From Paenibacillus contaminans (GTDB lineage Bacteria > Bacillota > Bacilli > Paenibacillales > NBRC-103111), in assembly GCF_003285015.1 (NCBI RefSeq), contig NZ_QMFB01000028.1, forward strand, positions 46,913 to 110,912: a stretch of DNA of 64,000 nt, read 5' to 3'. The notes under the pieces were generated by a model, which made no database searches, had not been told where the DNA came from, and saw nothing but the letters and a program-made list of their open reading frames with translations. Shown piece by piece: positions 16,943 through 24,373 of the stretch. Position numbers and translations under genes: made by a program. The stretch's first letter is position 1. Each line of letters starts with the position of its first letter.

Positions 16943-19150
16943 TTACTTATTCAGTAAGCGGTAAATCACGACTGCCGCCTGCGCTCTTGTCGAATCGGAG
17001 TTCGGGTTGAACTGTCCTCCCGCTTCGCCAATCACGATACCCTCTTTGGCCGCAAGCGCTACACCCGATTTCAGAGATTCGTTGATCGCTGCAGCGTCGA
17101 TGAAAGCTTTCAACGCAGCGTCCACATCCGAAACTGCCGCATAGTCTTTGGCAATTGTCAGAGCTCGCGAAGCAATGGTCGCCATCTCTGCGCGGGTAAT
17201 CGTTGCATTTGGCTCAAACTTATCGTCTGTACGTCCATTAACGATTCCGTATTTAACCGCTGTAGCTACAGCTGCTTTGTGCCAATCCAGATTGTCGACA
17301 TCTGTAAAGCTCTCGCTGGCATTCACATCTTCAATTCCGAGGGCTTTAACGATCATTTTCGTGAATTCCGCACGAGTCACTTTTTCGTTCGGAACGAACT
17401 CTTGATCCGCGCGGCCTTCAACGATACCTTTCGCCGCTACGACATCGATTTGACGTCCAGCCCAATCTTTGACGGAAGCGACATCGTTAAAGCTCACTTT
17501 ATTTTCCACTACGGTATATGTCGAGAAGGAGCTGCGCAGCCCATTGATCGAACCAGTTCCGGCATTATACATCCCGCCTACATATTGCAGCTTGCCGTCA
17601 ACGATTTTAGCGATTGTCAGCAATTCGGTATCCACATTTTTGGCAGTTACAGGGATGCGCACTTCAACCGGAGTACTGAAGTTCGTTACGGCTTGTCCGC
17701 CGGAAGTAAATTCAAAGCTGTAAACATCGGAAGCGAAGCTTCCGTAAGTAGCGACGTTTACGGACGATTTATCCACTTTTCCGATCGTCAACGTAGTGTC
17801 TGCCGCGAACAATTCCGGAGAGATCGCCAGCTCAACGCCGTTTACTTTGACAACAACCGCATCGACACCGTTATCTTTAGCGGCATCCAGCAATTCTTTC
17901 AGGAGCGGAATTTCTGTCGTTGCAGCTTCATTCTTGCCAAGGTCAAGCTTAAGCTCTACGACTAACGGGCGTACCGACGAATCAAGCTCTTTCAATTGAT
18001 CGTTCAGCTTCTTCACTTGTGCCGCAATATCTTCAAGTTGTTTCTTCAGTGCAGCAGCATCGATCTCCAGCTTCGCTACATCGCCTTCAACCTTAACCGA
18101 CTTGGAGAAGTCTACAGTAGCAAGCTTGTCAATCGCCTCTTGAGCGGTTTTAACAGCTTCAGCAATCAGCTTTGCTTTTTCAGCTTCAGTAGCGTCTTCC
18201 AGCTTTTCTTTCGCGTCTGCAATCGCTTTTTCGGCTTCTTCGACCGTTGCAGGCTTATCTACAGGAGGCATTGTTGTGCCACCGCCTGTGCTACCTGTCC
18301 CAGTTCCAGTTCCAGTTCCAGTCCCAGTTCCCGGACCTTCTGTCGTTGGGTTCTCAGCTTTCAGAACATTCAAATAAGTGTAAGCAATCGCAATCTCAGC
18401 AAATTTAAGTTTATCGAAAGCGGCATGGTTCTCGAAATTATTCAAAACTGCTTCAAGCGCAGTAGCAGTCACACCGGCATTTCTGAGCGCCTTGGCAAGA
18501 ACATCGTCTTCATTGTTGTTCAAGTAATTTTTAATGGCAGTTTTCACTCTTGCAATCTTGCCGGACGCGTCGGAATCGGAATAATCTCCATTCAGAGCAC
18601 CTTTTCCTGCCGCTTCAAGTCCAATCGCCAAACTAACGACATGCCCTAAATCAACACCGGCCAGCCCGTTATTGATACCGCCCAACTTGAGCAAATCATC
18701 GAGTACAGCGCGAATGGATTCATCATTACGTGCGTCTTCCCAGAACGACAATTGATCATCGTAGTTCATAGCCAAGTGCAGGAACAGGTTCAAAACATTT
18801 TCCTTTGTAATTGCCGGATAATCTGAAGCTTTGGTTCCCATTTTGCTTACGATGCTGTCCCAAACCGGCGTGATCAGTGCAAGCTCAGCGGGATCGGCGC
18901 TGCCGATTTTAGCCTTGATCTGGTCTCTCGCTGCTTGTACAATCGCTTTATTGCTAGGGGACATTTCATCATGAACCTTCTTAATCCGCGCCTTCAAATA
19001 ATTCGCACTTGCCGGCAAGCCGTCCGCATGAGCAACGGAAACTCCTAATTTATCAAAAACCCCCTTGCTGCTGAGCGGCAACCCGGAGATCGAACTGATT
19101 ACGAGTCCTGCCGCTAATGTTGACGTTAGTACTTTCTTTTTGAGTTTCAC
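16943..19150 (-). CDS. Secreted SLH-domain surface protein inside the EPS locus
   Basis: 735 residues. A signal peptide covers about residues 1-42, ending near VSVAHADG. A helical N-terminal domain (43-265) is followed by a Gly/Thr linker of GTGTGT type (about 270-290), a charged helical coiled-coil stretch (AEKAIADAKEKLEDATEAEK), a beta-rich domain (about 395-545), and three S-layer homology domains at the C-terminus (SFNDVASVKDWAGRQIDVVA; FTDVDNLDWHKAAVATAVKY; a third ending TRAQAAVVIYRLLNK). SLH domains bind pyruvylated secondary cell-wall polymer, so the protein is non-covalently wall-anchored. GTG start. It has its own terminator and lies between cpsB and wzz, so it may help retain the polysaccharide at the surface; that is inference. 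Confidence 0.88.
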   Translation of the reverse strand: MKLKKKVLTSTLAAGLVISSISGLPLSSKGVFDKLGVSVAHADGLPASANYLKARIKKVHDEMSPSNKAIVQAARDQIKAKIGSADPAELALITPVWDSIVSKMGTKASDYPAITKENVLNLFLHLAMNYDDQLSFWEDARNDESIRAVLDDLLKLGGINNGLAGVDLGHVVSLAIGLEAAGKGALNGDYSDSDASGKIARVKTAIKNYLNNNEDDVLAKALRNAGVTATALEAVLNNFENHAAFDKLKFAEIAIAYTYLNVLKAENPTTEGPGTGTGTGTGTGTGSTGGGTTMPPVDKPATVEEAEKAIADAKEKLEDATEAEKAKLIAEAVKTAQEAIDKLATVDFSKSVKVEGDVAKLEIDAAALKKQLEDIAAQVKKLNDQLKELDSSVRPLVVELKLDLGKNEAATTEIPLLKELLDAAKDNGVDAVVVKVNGVELAISPELFAADTTLTIGKVDKSSVNVATYGSFASDVYSFEFTSGGQAVTNFSTPVEVRIPVTAKNVDTELLTIAKIVDGKLQYVGGMYNAGTGSINGLRSSFSTYTVVENKVSFNDVASVKDWAGRQIDVVAAKGIVEGRADQEFVPNEKVTRAEFTKMIVKALGIEDVNASESFTDVDNLDWHKAAVATAVKYGIVNGRTDDKFEPNATITRAEMATIASRALTIAKDYAAVSDVDAALKAFIDAAAINESLKSGVALAAKEGIVIGEAGGQFNPNSDSTRAQAAVVIYRLLNK

Positions 19151-19211
19151 TCTTCCAACACCTCTGGTTTCATATAGTTTTATGTATAAAGCACTAAATA
19201 AAAAAACACAT

Positions 19212-19250
19212 GTAAAAAATGGGCTTCATGTCGAAATCGACCAAGCCTCT
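19212..19250 (-). terminator. Terminator after the PHP phosphatase gene
   Basis: On the minus strand GGCTT/AAGCC closes an inner GTCGA/TCGAC stem, followed by CCATTTTTT. It lies between the phosphatase stop and the SLH gene start, so the SLH gene likely has its own promoter in the remaining ~60 bp. Confidence 0.75.
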
Positions 19251-19312
19251 TCTATCAAATATTAACATGTTATGATAGATTTCGTCAATTTTATGGAAAA
19301 TTATTGTTGGAT

Positions 19313-20074
19313 TTACCAAAAGAAGAACCGTTTCTTTGTAGCTTTTACTAGCGGCTTCGCCTCAATTCGCGAACCTTCGACAATCGCCTGAGCGTTGCGT
19401 TTGAAATAGTCCGCCATGTCCTTCCCGATCTTTCCTTCAATTACATGATAGGCGTTAGTTAGACCGAAAGACCTGCTAGTCAAATTATGGGCATCCGAGG
19501 CGACAAAATGAATGAGATTGCTCTTACACATCTGTAAGGAAACCTCTTGAATTTTTTTGCCGAAAACGCCGTTTAGCGAATGCGAGGTAACTTGTCCCAA
19601 CGCCCCTAACTCGACCAACTCTTGCAATCGCTTAGGATTGTTCAGCAAAACCTGGTTTCTTTCGGGATGCGCAATAATCGGGATCAGCTGCATCACTCGC
19701 AATTCGTGAATCAAATCAGGCAGATGCTTCGGAACATCACCGGTTGGAAGCTCAATCAATAAATACGAGGAACGGTGCAGCGGTAATAGCAGCTGTCCGA
19801 GCCAATCTTCTACGAGATTGCCGTAGACCCGAATTTCTTGCCCCGTCAATACTTCGAGCTCGATCCCCTCGCGCCGAAGCTCTTCATTCAAGCTTGCGAC
19901 GGATTTCACAACACCCCCTGCAGGGTTGTCATATCTGCCGTTCGCATGGTGCGGCGTTGCAATGATTTGTCGGATCCCGTCATCGACGGCCGCTCTGGCC
20001 ATCGCCAGCGACTCTTCCAACGACTGCGAACCATCGTCGACACACGGCAGGATGTGGGAATGGATATCTATCAT
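19313..20074 (-). CDS. cpsB: PHP-domain protein-tyrosine phosphatase (CpsB/CapC/YwqE type)
   Basis: 253 residues from ATG 20074. The family N-terminus MIDIHSHILPCVDDGSQSLE supplies the metal-binding HxH and DDG. Further ligands are seen in IIATPHHANGRYDNP, LIPIIAHPERN and HFVASDAHNLTSR. The start is set by AGGAG 7 nt upstream of this ATG; two ATGs further upstream lack a site and would add residues not seen in the family. This Mn-dependent phosphatase dephosphorylates the tyrosine cluster of the CpsD kinase encoded about 3 kb away. It is in its own transcription unit, separated from the kinase by the SLH gene. Confidence 0.92.
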   Translation of the reverse strand: MIDIHSHILPCVDDGSQSLEESLAMARAAVDDGIRQIIATPHHANGRYDNPAGGVVKSVASLNEELRREGIELEVLTGQEIRVYGNLVEDWLGQLLLPLHRSSYLLIELPTGDVPKHLPDLIHELRVMQLIPIIAHPERNQVLLNNPKRLQELVELGALGQVTSHSLNGVFGKKIQEVSLQMCKSNLIHFVASDAHNLTSRSFGLTNAYHVIEGKIGKDMADYFKRNAQAIVEGSRIEAKPLVKATKKRFFFW

Positions 20075-20419
20075 CGCAAAACTCCTGAACATTTTCTTAA
20101 CATCCATTAAATTTTAACCAATGCAGTGATAATTTTCAACAAGTTGAAAATCGATTCACGCGTTATGAGTCGAATACTGCAAATAGAAACGAAGAAACCC
20201 TCTGCATTTCGACGGAATACTGCTTTTTTTTCAAATTAATGTGATGCCTGACACTATTTTTGGTATCTCCCCTTCCCTTTTAATGCATAGTATACTATTA
20301 TAGGACTAATGGATCATTTACAAAACTGCCTGCGAACATTATAGCCTCCACTAGCTAGCCTATGTACAGCATATATCGGCGAAATGTAGTTGTGCCTGAA
20401 GTGAAAGGAGAACTATTTT

Positions 20420-20536
20420 ATGCGCAAAATGAAATATGTTTACTACCATTTGTTGAGCCGTCTTTATAAGCGTCAAGGAAAATGGCAGTCGGAGAAATTT
20501 GTCAGATTGATCAACAAGCGAAATATGTATAAATAA
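20420..20536 (+). CDS. Small basic peptide of 38 residues (hypothetical)
   Basis: A short reading frame on the plus strand with an excellent ribosome site (GAAAGGAG, 9 nt before ATG). The product begins MRKMKYVYYHLLSRLYKRQG and ends with a basic tail (NKRNMYK). It has many lysine, arginine and tyrosine residues, no cysteine and no obvious membrane segment. It is encoded divergently from cpsB and followed by a hairpin near 20636-20686. I do not recognise it. The strong Shine-Dalgarno and isolated position argue for real translation. Confidence 0.5.
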   Translation: MRKMKYVYYHLLSRLYKRQGKWQSEKFVRLINKRNMYK

Positions 20537-20635
20537 ATCGAACTATTTAATTCAGCAACATAGTACAAAGCGATGCCCTAAAATCATATTCATTGCATGT
20601 TTTTACGCTCCAAATAAAATAAATAATCGGCATAC

Positions 20636-20686
20636 AAAAGAAGCCTCCACATCCACTTTAAATTAGGGATTTAGAAGCTTCTTTTT
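20636..20686. terminator. Hairpin terminator between the small ORF and galU
   Basis: Arms AAAAGAAGC and GCTTCTTTT are separated by about 32 nt. T-runs are present on both strands, so it may end both the plus-strand small ORF and the minus-strand galU transcript, which stops at 20726. Confidence 0.6.
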
Positions 20687-20725
20687 CATTTTAGGAGCCG
20701 GTATAATACGGCTTTTTCGCACCCT

Positions 20726-21610
20726 TTACACTTGACTATGCGCCGACTTAACGAGTGATTCCAGGTTGGCCAGAAGCGGCTCCCGCAATTCTTTATTATT
20801 TAGTGCAAAATCCAGTATGGTCATGATATAGCCGAGTTTTTCCCCTACATCATACCTCTTCCCATCAAAATGATAAGCAAATACGTTCTGAGCTTCATTC
20901 AACCTCTGTATAGCATCGGTCAGTTGGATTTCCCCGCCGGCACCGGAAGTCTGCGTTTCCAAATAATCAAAAATTTCAGGAGTCAGAATATATCGGCCCA
21001 TAATCGCCAAATTTGAAGGCGCAGTTCCAAGCGGCGGCTTTTCGACGAACTTCTCCACTTGATACAAGCGGTCCGTTTTCACCGATGGAGCAATGATGCC
21101 GTAACGGTAGGTCTCTTCGTCCGGTACAGGCTGCACTCCGATCACAGAACGCTGCACCCGCTCGAACTGTTCCATCAATTGCTGCAAGCAAGGCTTCTCA
21201 GCTTGTACGATATCGTCGCCGAGCAGAACGGCAAAAGGCTCGTCGCCGATAAATTTCCGCGCGCACCATACTGCATGCCCCAATCCTCTAGGTTCTTTTT
21301 GGCGTATGTAGTGAATATCGACCAGCTTCGATGAATATTGTACTTCTTTAAGAAGTTCCAGCTTATTCTTCTCGAGCAAGTTCTGTTCAAGCTCGAAATG
21401 GCTATCGAAATGATCCTCGATCGCCCTCTTGCCCTTGCCTGTGACGATAATAATGTCTTCAATTCCCGACTCGACGGCTTCCTCAACAATATATTGAATA
21501 GTCGGTTTATCTACAATCGGAAGCATTTCTTTGGGCATCGCTTTGGTTGCCGGTAAAAAACGCGTACCTAGTCCTGCCGCCGGAATGATGGCTTTTCGAA
21601 CCTTTTTCAT
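20726..21610 (-). CDS. galU: UTP-glucose-1-phosphate uridylyltransferase
   Basis: 294 residues from ATG 21610 (KKVRKAIIPAAGLGTRFLPA). It shows the nucleotidyltransferase signature GLGTRFLPATKAMPKEMLPI, IIVTGKGKRAIEDHFD, LGHAVWCARKFIGDEPFAVL followed by LGDDI, and VEKPPLG. The start is placed at 21610 because GAGAAGG lies about 8 nt upstream; the open frame extends further only from a TTG at 21673. It makes UDP-glucose, the precursor of UDP-galactose and the UDP-HexNAc pools used by neighbouring polysaccharide pathways. It is divergent from the epimerase gene at 21958. Confidence 0.95.
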   Translation of the reverse strand: MKKVRKAIIPAAGLGTRFLPATKAMPKEMLPIVDKPTIQYIVEEAVESGIEDIIIVTGKGKRAIEDHFDSHFELEQNLLEKNKLELLKEVQYSSKLVDIHYIRQKEPRGLGHAVWCARKFIGDEPFAVLLGDDIVQAEKPCLQQLMEQFERVQRSVIGVQPVPDEETYRYGIIAPSVKTDRLYQVEKFVEKPPLGTAPSNLAIMGRYILTPEIFDYLETQTSGAGGEIQLTDAIQRLNEAQNVFAYHFDGKRYDVGEKLGYIMTILDFALNNKELREPLLANLESLVKSAHSQV

Positions 21611-21769
21611 TATCTGCCTTCTCTCCCTATCCGTAATAACCGTTCTGCACTCAACATTAGGTTCTTTTATCAAATTCTAACATGTAAAAACAACGACAGC
21701 AAATATCTGCCTGCGGCTAATTGCTGTCTTGCGACGTAACACGCGCACTAGGAGCTTCCCTTAAGGAGC

Positions 21770-21870
21770 AAAATATTTGTCGCCTCGAATCCTCAAACTG
21801 TCGTTACATTACGACACGGTTTTGGATTACTGCCGTTATTACGATAATTTACGACACCTCTCAAAGTCAA
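21770..21870. repeat. Short inverted and direct repeats in the galU/epimerase divergent region
   Basis: TGTCGT and ACGACA flank 6 nt (within CTGTCGTTACATTACGACAC), and the half-site TTACGACA recurs near 21850. The copies lie upstream of the epimerase promoter. They could be operator half-sites for a shared regulator; no factor can be named. Confidence 0.35.
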
Positions 21871-21882
21871 ATAAAGTCATAT

Positions 21883-21911
21883 TTGGTAATATTGTAATTT
21901 TAAGGTATAAT
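21883..21911 (+). promoter_or_regulatory. Sigma-A-type promoter of the epimerase gene
   Basis: TTGGTA (21883-21888), exactly 17 nt, then TATAAT (21906-21911), placed 47 nt before the ATG at 21958. Confidence 0.7.
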
Positions 21912-21957
21912 TTCATTGTTGATGCAACATGTCATTATCCATTTAGGAGACGTGAGT

Positions 21958-22896
21958 ATGCGGATATTGGTTACTGGCGGGGCCGGATTTATTGCATCTC
22001 ATTTAACGGACGCATTAGTGGAGCTAGGGCATGAAGTCGCGATAGTGGATAACATGTCCAGCGGCAAGAAGGAGTTCATAAACTGGAAAGCGGACTTCTA
22101 TAAGCTTGATATTACGGATCAGACGCTGGAACGGGTTTTTCAGGAAAAAAAACCGCAAATCATCTACCACCACGCCGCTCAAATCGATGTGCAGCATTCC
22201 TTGCGCGATCCGGTCCATGATGCTAATGTAAATATTCTTGGGACGATCGCCATCCTGGAGCTGTCCAGAAAATATGGCGTTCAGAAAATCATCTACGCCT
22301 CCTCGGCCGCCGTATACGGCCCGCCCGATGCTTTACCTGTCGATGAGTCTCATCCCGTGAGGCCGTTGTCTTATTACGGGATCTCCAAACATACGCCCGA
22401 ACATTACATACAGGCATATGCGAATTTATACGGTCTGGACTATACGATTCTCCGCTACGCCAATGCCTACGGCATTCGCCAAGATCCTAAGGGGGAAGGC
22501 GGCGTCATCTCGATTTTCCTAGATAAGCTGCTGAACGGTCAAACGGCCGTTATCTACGGAGACGGCGAGCAAACGCGCGATTTCGTTTATGTGAAAGACA
22601 TCGTCGCCGCGAATATAGCCGCTATGACTCGCGGCAGCCGCGGATTGTTCAACATCAGCCGAAACGAGCAGACTTCGGTGAACGAGCTGCTGAGCATCAT
22701 GAACGAAATTTTGGGAATCAACGCGATCCCCCGCTACGCACCGGAACGACCTGCCGACATCGTGCACAGCCGTTTGAATAATGAAGCGGCGATTCGCGAG
22801 CTTTTGTGGAAGCCCGAGTTTTCCGTCCGTCAAGGCTTGCTGGAAACCTGCACGTATTACGCAGCCCAAAAAACGCAGCAGGTGAGCAGTCTATAA
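21958..22896 (+). CDS. NAD-dependent epimerase (UDP-glucose 4-epimerase-like)
   Basis: 312 residues from ATG 21958, with AGGAG 9-10 nt upstream. It is an extended short-chain dehydrogenase: RILVTGGAGFIASHLTDALV binds NAD, YHHAAQIDVQHS, YASSAAVYGP, and the catalytic YYGISKH provides Tyr and Lys. RYANAYGIRQDPKGEGGVIS is typical of GalE-like enzymes that handle UDP-Glc or UDP-GlcNAc. It is the only long plus-strand gene in the first 57 kb and faces the convergent Pel operon. It probably supplies UDP-Gal or UDP-GalNAc. A second, related epimerase domain is fused to PelD at 33.8 kb, giving possible redundancy or different substrate preference. Confidence 0.88.
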   Translation: MRILVTGGAGFIASHLTDALVELGHEVAIVDNMSSGKKEFINWKADFYKLDITDQTLERVFQEKKPQIIYHHAAQIDVQHSLRDPVHDANVNILGTIAILELSRKYGVQKIIYASSAAVYGPPDALPVDESHPVRPLSYYGISKHTPEHYIQAYANLYGLDYTILRYANAYGIRQDPKGEGGVISIFLDKLLNGQTAVIYGDGEQTRDFVYVKDIVAANIAAMTRGSRGLFNISRNEQTSVNELLSIMNEILGINAIPRYAPERPADIVHSRLNNEAAIRELLWKPEFSVRQGLLETCTYYAAQKTQQVSSL

Positions 22897-22924
22897 TATG
22901 CCTTAGCTAAATAGCGCTATATAA

Positions 22925-22968
22925 TTTTACAGCCCTCCCGCTACCAAGCGGAGGGCTGTAATCTTTTT
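22925..22968. terminator. Bidirectional terminator between the epimerase gene and the Pel operon
   Basis: Perfect 10-bp arms ACAGCCCTCC/GGAGGGCTGT around an 11-nt loop, with T-rich tracts on both sides. It separates convergent genes. Confidence 0.88.
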
Positions 22969-23647
22969 ACTGGGCATAATCCCCAGTATAGTTAATCAAC
23001 GAAACGTCGTGAACGCCTTCGATATTCGAGATTGTGTGGACGAACGACGTGTTATCGTCGCGGAGCATAACTTCAACGGTAAGCTCGGTGAAGTCTTTGC
23101 GGACCGTCTTGGACTTCAGCTTGCTGTCGAGCTTGCGGAGCTGGACGCGGATCTCGTCCGTCGCAGCCTCGGAGTGGCGGACGATCAAGAGGTAAACCTG
23201 CTCCTTCAGCTTGCGTCTGGACAGCCAAGCAAGGATCAGGCCGATAACCAAGGAACCGAACAAAGCGAGCGGGTACATTTTTGCACCGCTGGCAATACCC
23301 GCGGAGATGGCCCAGAACATGTAGACGATGTCCAACGGATCCTTGACTGCCGTACGGAAACGGACAATACTGAGCGCGCCGACCATACCGAGCGACAAGA
23401 CGATATTCGTGCTGATCGTCATGATGATGAGCGTGGTGATGACGGTCATCAGAACGAAGGAAACGTTGTAGTTGTAGCTGTATACGACGCCCCGGAACGT
23501 TTTGCGATAGATCCAGAAAATAAACAGGCCGATCCCGAACGAGCACACTAGCCCAAGCAGCATATCTACATAAGAAATACTGCGAAACGCCTCCAGATGA
23601 AGCATGCTTTTCTTGATGACGTCTTGAAAATTAATCGTTTCTCCCAT
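22967..23647 (-). CDS. DUF4956 membrane protein
   Basis: 226 residues. Three to four membrane segments lie between about residues 25 and 140, including the family hallmark LSLGMVGALSIVRFRTAVKD. A soluble C-terminal domain (about 145-226) has ACT/ferredoxin-like beta-alpha patterning. No catalytic role is established for the family. It commonly occurs next to VTC-domain and CotH genes, as here. It is the last gene of the Pel operon, 17 bp after the VTC gene, with AGAGGTG before its ATG. It likely forms the membrane partner of the VTC-domain protein; that is inference. Confidence 0.85.
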   Translation of the reverse strand: MGETINFQDVIKKSMLHLEAFRSISYVDMLLGLVCSFGIGLFIFWIYRKTFRGVVYSYNYNVSFVLMTVITTLIIMTISTNIVLSLGMVGALSIVRFRTAVKDPLDIVYMFWAISAGIASGAKMYPLALFGSLVIGLILAWLSRRKLKEQVYLLIVRHSEAATDEIRVQLRKLDSKLKSKTVRKDFTELTVEVMLRDDNTSFVHTISNIEGVHDVSLINYTGDYAQ

Positions 23648-23664
23648 ATGACACCTCTGACCCT

Positions 23665-24372
23665 CTACTCTTTAAAGTGTTTAATGCCGACTTCTCGGCA
23701 AATGACGTACTTTGAAATGGATGACCGCTGATGGTTGTCGGGCTGTACCACTTTGCGGATATGATCCGGAAGAAAAGCATCGAACTTCACCTCTAGAATG
23801 GTTTGAGAAGGCGGAAGCGCCTCTTCGAGCACCAGTTCGGGATGAAACAGATCACAGGTATTAATACCCCCGCTTAACTGCTTGTCGAATGTGATCCGAA
23901 CATTGCCGGGCTCGTACACATAGGCCTCTCGAATATAATTAACGATGGTGATCGGCCTGAACCCGCGAACCAATGCGGCATGAAACTCCCGCAGCAGCAA
24001 GATGCCTTTCTCTTTCAGGAACGTATACCCCCCCTCCAGGATGGCATCGTACTCGAGCCGGGTAAGGGGAGCGGATTCCTTGCACACGTATTCGCCGAAT
24101 TTGCTTTTGCGTTCGAGCGTAATTTTGGCATCGGAGCCGTTATAGATCCGTATGCGATACTTTTCGCGTCCGAACACGCCGTTGTTTTTATCATGCAGCG
24201 CATGACTGTGCAGGCCGTCGAAATATAAACTGCGAATCTCGTAACCTTCCGCGCCGACCGCGTGCCGGTCCATGGAGAGCATGCTCGAAACCTTGTGCCG
24301 CAAAGCCATATAGTCATGAACGTGCAAATAATATTTCTGTTCATGCCTCAGCTTTTTCCCTTGGAATTGCAT
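23665..24372 (-). CDS. VTC-domain protein (polyphosphate-polymerase-like tunnel enzyme)
   Basis: 235 residues. It has the triphosphate-tunnel features of VTC4-like domains: RHEQKYYLHVHDYMALRHKV, YEIRSLYFDGL, REKYRIRIYNG, ITLERKSKFGEYV and ILEVKFDAFLPDHIRKVV, with alternating basic and acidic residues that line the tunnel. In yeast VTC makes polyphosphate from ATP; in bacteria the substrate of such small soluble members is mostly unproven. ATG 24372 is preferred (GAGGTGG 6 nt upstream) over a TTG at 24387. It begins one base after the upstream CotH fusion ends, which indicates translational coupling. Confidence 0.85.
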   Translation of the reverse strand: MQFQGKKLRHEQKYYLHVHDYMALRHKVSSMLSMDRHAVGAEGYEIRSLYFDGLHSHALHDKNNGVFGREKYRIRIYNGSDAKITLERKSKFGEYVCKESAPLTRLEYDAILEGGYTFLKEKGILLLREFHAALVRGFRPITIVNYIREAYVYEPGNVRITFDKQLSGGINTCDLFHPELVLEEALPPSQTILEVKFDAFLPDHIRKVVQPDNHQRSSISKYVICREVGIKHFKE

Positions 24373-24373
24373 G

